The position numbers and the translations under genes are program-made. The notes beneath the pieces are model-generated. The model saw only the letters and a program-made list of their open reading frames with translations. It did no database searches and had not been told where the DNA came from. This document shows positions 61,810 through 64,000 of a stretch of 64,000 nucleotides of DNA, in pieces. The DNA is from Lentimonas sp. CC4 (GTDB lineage: Bacteria; Verrucomicrobiota; Verrucomicrobiia; Opitutales; Coraliomargaritaceae): assembly GCF_902728235.1 (NCBI RefSeq), contig NZ_CACVBO010000001.1, positions 62,001 through 126,000 of the forward strand, in the 5' to 3' direction. Every line of letters starts with the position of its first letter. The first letter of the stretch is position 1.

Positions 61810-62676
61810 ATGCCTGTTTCCTATCGCTCGTTGTTTAAGTGCATACTCACCTGCTGTTTACTATTACATTGTGTTACCATTTCACTGACAGCAACAACAC
61901 GCTCACTGGCAGTGACAGCCAAGGAGAGGTCAGACATGAGGCAACTTGCCTTTGCATTCGCCGAACAGACAGCGACACGACCACAGTCATATGATCCTGA
62001 ACACTTCCAACAGATGGAGGATTTCTTGGCATTTATCGCCGCCGCAGGTGCGATGGATACAGACTTGGTTCTAGATTCCCTTGAAGTCGACTCTGATCAG
62101 CGCCCGAAGCCACCATTAGTATTTGCACGCATCACTCCAAACCATACGATCCAGGTCGATCCCACTATTTTCGAGTATCCGATCGGTATATCAGTTGCCA
62201 TCTATCCAAACCTCGATCGACCAGCCTCCTTAACTCCGCTCTTCTGGACACGTGGCCTGCAGCAGTTCCGCTCATTTGATAAACCCTATTTGGGGCATGT
62301 CGCGTTCCTAGATGGTCATATCGAAACCTTCGGAGGAGAACCTGACGCTCATGATCCTGCTTTGTTACAGCTATTTCCAAACGATAATGGCTCCCCAACA
62401 GAAGCAGTCCGAACCTTAGAGTCCATCCCTCGCAATTCAACGGCACGGAATGCGCAACCACTGCCGACTCACTTACCAGAGTTAATCAAACAACGCCAAG
62501 AGGATTGGCAACGTCGGCGAATGATTCGAGGATGGATACTGTTTACACTGCCGGCACTGATCGGTGGATTCTTAGCAGGATACGTTAAGAAAGGACCACT
62601 CTCAGAGAAGTTATCCAGAGCCACGAGCGTAGCACTCACCATCGGGATATTAACGCTCATAGTCATCAGCATCTAG
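61810..62676 (+). CDS. Exported/membrane protein with FLDGHIE motif, unknown
   Basis: 288 residues from ATG 61810 (MPVSYRSLFKCILTCCLLLH signal or anchor); the open frame 43 codons upstream lacks a signal and is doubtful. A periplasmic domain (about 30-250) contains GHVAFLDGHIETFGGEPD, like the H-x-DG motif region at the end of DUF1559/pseudopilin-type proteins of Planctomycetes-Verrucomicrobia, but without a pilin N-terminus. Two C-terminal helices (about 240-258 and 268-287). No named family. Confidence 0.65.
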   Translation: MPVSYRSLFKCILTCCLLLHCVTISLTATTRSLAVTAKERSDMRQLAFAFAEQTATRPQSYDPEHFQQMEDFLAFIAAAGAMDTDLVLDSLEVDSDQRPKPPLVFARITPNHTIQVDPTIFEYPIGISVAIYPNLDRPASLTPLFWTRGLQQFRSFDKPYLGHVAFLDGHIETFGGEPDAHDPALLQLFPNDNGSPTEAVRTLESIPRNSTARNAQPLPTHLPELIKQRQEDWQRRRMIRGWILFTLPALIGGFLAGYVKKGPLSEKLSRATSVALTIGILTLIVISI

Positions 62677-62757
62677 CGCTCTAGAAGCAACCAACTCGTG
62701 CCACATCCCTTCAAATTCATTTGAAATAAAACGCGCCCTCCAAGACTCCAATTGCAC

Positions 62758-63831
62758 ATGACAACATCATCAACCACGTCTTCGCCCCTTCACACTCCCG
62801 TCCAAATCGGTGCATGGGATTTGCCAAACCGTATGGTGATGGCACCGCTCACGCGTTGCCGTGCCAGTGAAGGCCGCGTGCCCAATGCACTGATGGCTGA
62901 ATACTACGCGCAACGCGCGAGTGCAGGACTCATACTTTCCGAAGCGACTTCGGTCGACCCGATGGGCGTCGGCTATCCCGACACGCCTGGCATTTGGTCG
63001 GACGAGCAAGTTGCTGGTTGGAAACTAGTAACCGAAGCGGTGCATGCCAAAGGCGGCCGTATCCTTTTGCAGCTTTGGCACGTTGGGCGCATTTCTGATC
63101 CGATGTATCTCGACGGCAAACTGCCCGTGGCACCCAGCGCGATTGCACCTGCAGGCCACCCGAGCCTCGTGCGCCCGATCAAACCCTTTGTCACGCCACG
63201 CGCACTGGAGCTCGACGAAATACCCGCCATCATTGAAGCCTACCGTAAAGGCGCTGAAAATGCCAAAGCCGCCGGCTTTGACGGCGTGGAAATCCACGGC
63301 GCCAATGGCTATTTGCTCGATCAATTCCTGCAAGACTCCACCAACCAACGCAACGACAGCTACGGTGGCTCACTCGAAAACCGCGCACGTCTGACGCTCG
63401 AAGTGGTCGATGCTGCGATCTCTGTTTGGGGCGCTGACCATGTCGGTCTACACATTGCACCCGACTGTGATGCACACGATATGGGTGACTCCGCCCCTGA
63501 AGCCACTTTTGGTTATATATCGGAAGCGATGCGCGCACGCGGTATCGCCTTTATCTTTGCCCGCGGCCAGCAGACGGAAGGCATGGTCGGCACGAAACTG
63601 AAAGCGATCTTCCAAGGCCCTTTCATCGCCAATCAACAACTCAGCCCAGAAGCTGCCGCCGAGCTGATCAACAAGGGAATCGCCGACGCTTGTGCCTGGG
63701 GGCAGCAGTTTATAGCGAACCCCGATCTGGTTCGGAAATTCAAAGAAGGCCTTGCGCTCAATGAAATCGACAGTGACAGCTTCTATAGCGGCGGCGTCAA
63801 AGGTTACACAGATTACCCAGCAGCGGATTGA
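62758..63831 (+). CDS. Old Yellow Enzyme family alkene reductase (divergent)
   Basis: 357 residues from ATG 62758. TIM-barrel flavoenzyme: PNRMVMAPLTRCRA, the active-site pair in GVEIHGANGYLLDQFLQDSTNQRNDSYGGSLENR, and the DMGDSAPEATFGYI region mark the NemA/OYE family. Unusual: the common VRLSP is VGLHIAP, the AFGRxFIANPDL FMN-phosphate motif is AWGQQFIANPDL (Arg to Gln), and the usual NGGYT is NQQLS. Flavin binding may be altered. Single gene. Confidence 0.88.
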   Translation: MTTSSTTSSPLHTPVQIGAWDLPNRMVMAPLTRCRASEGRVPNALMAEYYAQRASAGLILSEATSVDPMGVGYPDTPGIWSDEQVAGWKLVTEAVHAKGGRILLQLWHVGRISDPMYLDGKLPVAPSAIAPAGHPSLVRPIKPFVTPRALELDEIPAIIEAYRKGAENAKAAGFDGVEIHGANGYLLDQFLQDSTNQRNDSYGGSLENRARLTLEVVDAAISVWGADHVGLHIAPDCDAHDMGDSAPEATFGYISEAMRARGIAFIFARGQQTEGMVGTKLKAIFQGPFIANQQLSPEAAAELINKGIADACAWGQQFIANPDLVRKFKEGLALNEIDSDSFYSGGVKGYTDYPAAD

Positions 63832-64000
63832 TCTGATTGATGGCGGATGATAAAAATCATCAATATACTAAAAGCAGAGTTGCCGAGCAGAAAGAGTGGA
63901 AACTGTAAGGCAGCAGGCAGCGAATAGACGATTAACAGCATGATTGGCCAAAAGCTAAGAGAGGTCGCCCAGATCGGGAGCACTCGATCTCGAAGCACAG
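63832..64000. other. Window end, nothing recognised
   Basis: 169 bases after the alkene reductase with no supported gene start, terminator or repeat. Confidence 0.5.

Overview
The window (about 64 kb, moderate GC, densely coded) looks like a chromosomal segment of a free-living aerobic bacterium of the Verrucomicrobiota, most likely an Opitutales/Puniceicoccaceae-type lineage. I infer this from the gene style (caa3 oxidase cluster, gyrB-gyrA pair, moxR-Bat operon, an exported GH9 enzyme, an IS200-like transposase with an extra C-terminal region) and from the stuttering intergenic word repeats. No 16S gene is present, so the placement is inference.

Layout. 1-7.2 kb: caa3-type cytochrome c oxidase operon (coxB cut by the window edge, coxA, coxC, coxD, ctaG), an SLC13 permease and a secreted hypothetical. 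7.4-14 kb: Rrf2 regulator, gyrB, gyrA and tRNA-Gly(GCC). 14-24.8 kb: PstS-like protein, a sigma-54 response regulator and, divergent from it, a moxR-DUF58-BatA-BatB/C-BatD-BatE operon. 24.9-34 kb: tsaD, a CtpA-like S41 protease, a MidA-like methyltransferase, rpmB, a class III adenylate cyclase and a large HrpA helicase. 34-45.5 kb: a RAYT-type transposase, gene remnants, a large GH9 glycoside hydrolase, panE, a two-component system divergent from an EF-hand protein, and a decayed ferredoxin/flavoprotein locus. 45.8-53 kb: a DUF748/AsmA-like protein, a PDZ protein, a deiodinase/thioredoxin-fold protein and a DinJ/RelB antitoxin with a degraded partner. 53.1-56.5 kb: an integron-type gene-cassette array. 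56.5-64 kb: an AttEFGH-like ABC system, a haloacid dehalogenase, a hypothetical and an Old Yellow Enzyme homologue.

Two things stand out. First, 53174-56154 reads as a small integron relic: a truncated tyrosine-recombinase N-terminus on the minus strand, a possible outward promoter, then six one-gene cassettes on the plus strand, each closed by an attC-like site. In five of six cassettes the first bases are the exact reverse complement of the R'' box at the cassette's own 3' end, as expected of excised and circularised cassettes. The six proteins are all of unknown function. Second, at least six families of short word repeats (GAACGTCGAAC, GAATTAAGAATT, TTTCAGCA, CTCCACTCTC, GATTAAGAGTAAG and a REP-like 51-mer) sit at gene borders, often as two oppositely oriented runs of near-constant geometry. 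In two places they have entered protein-coding sequence in frame (inside hrpA and at the C-terminus of the S41 protease).

All calls come from reading the sequence and from remembered family motifs. No database search, folding or alignment program was run.
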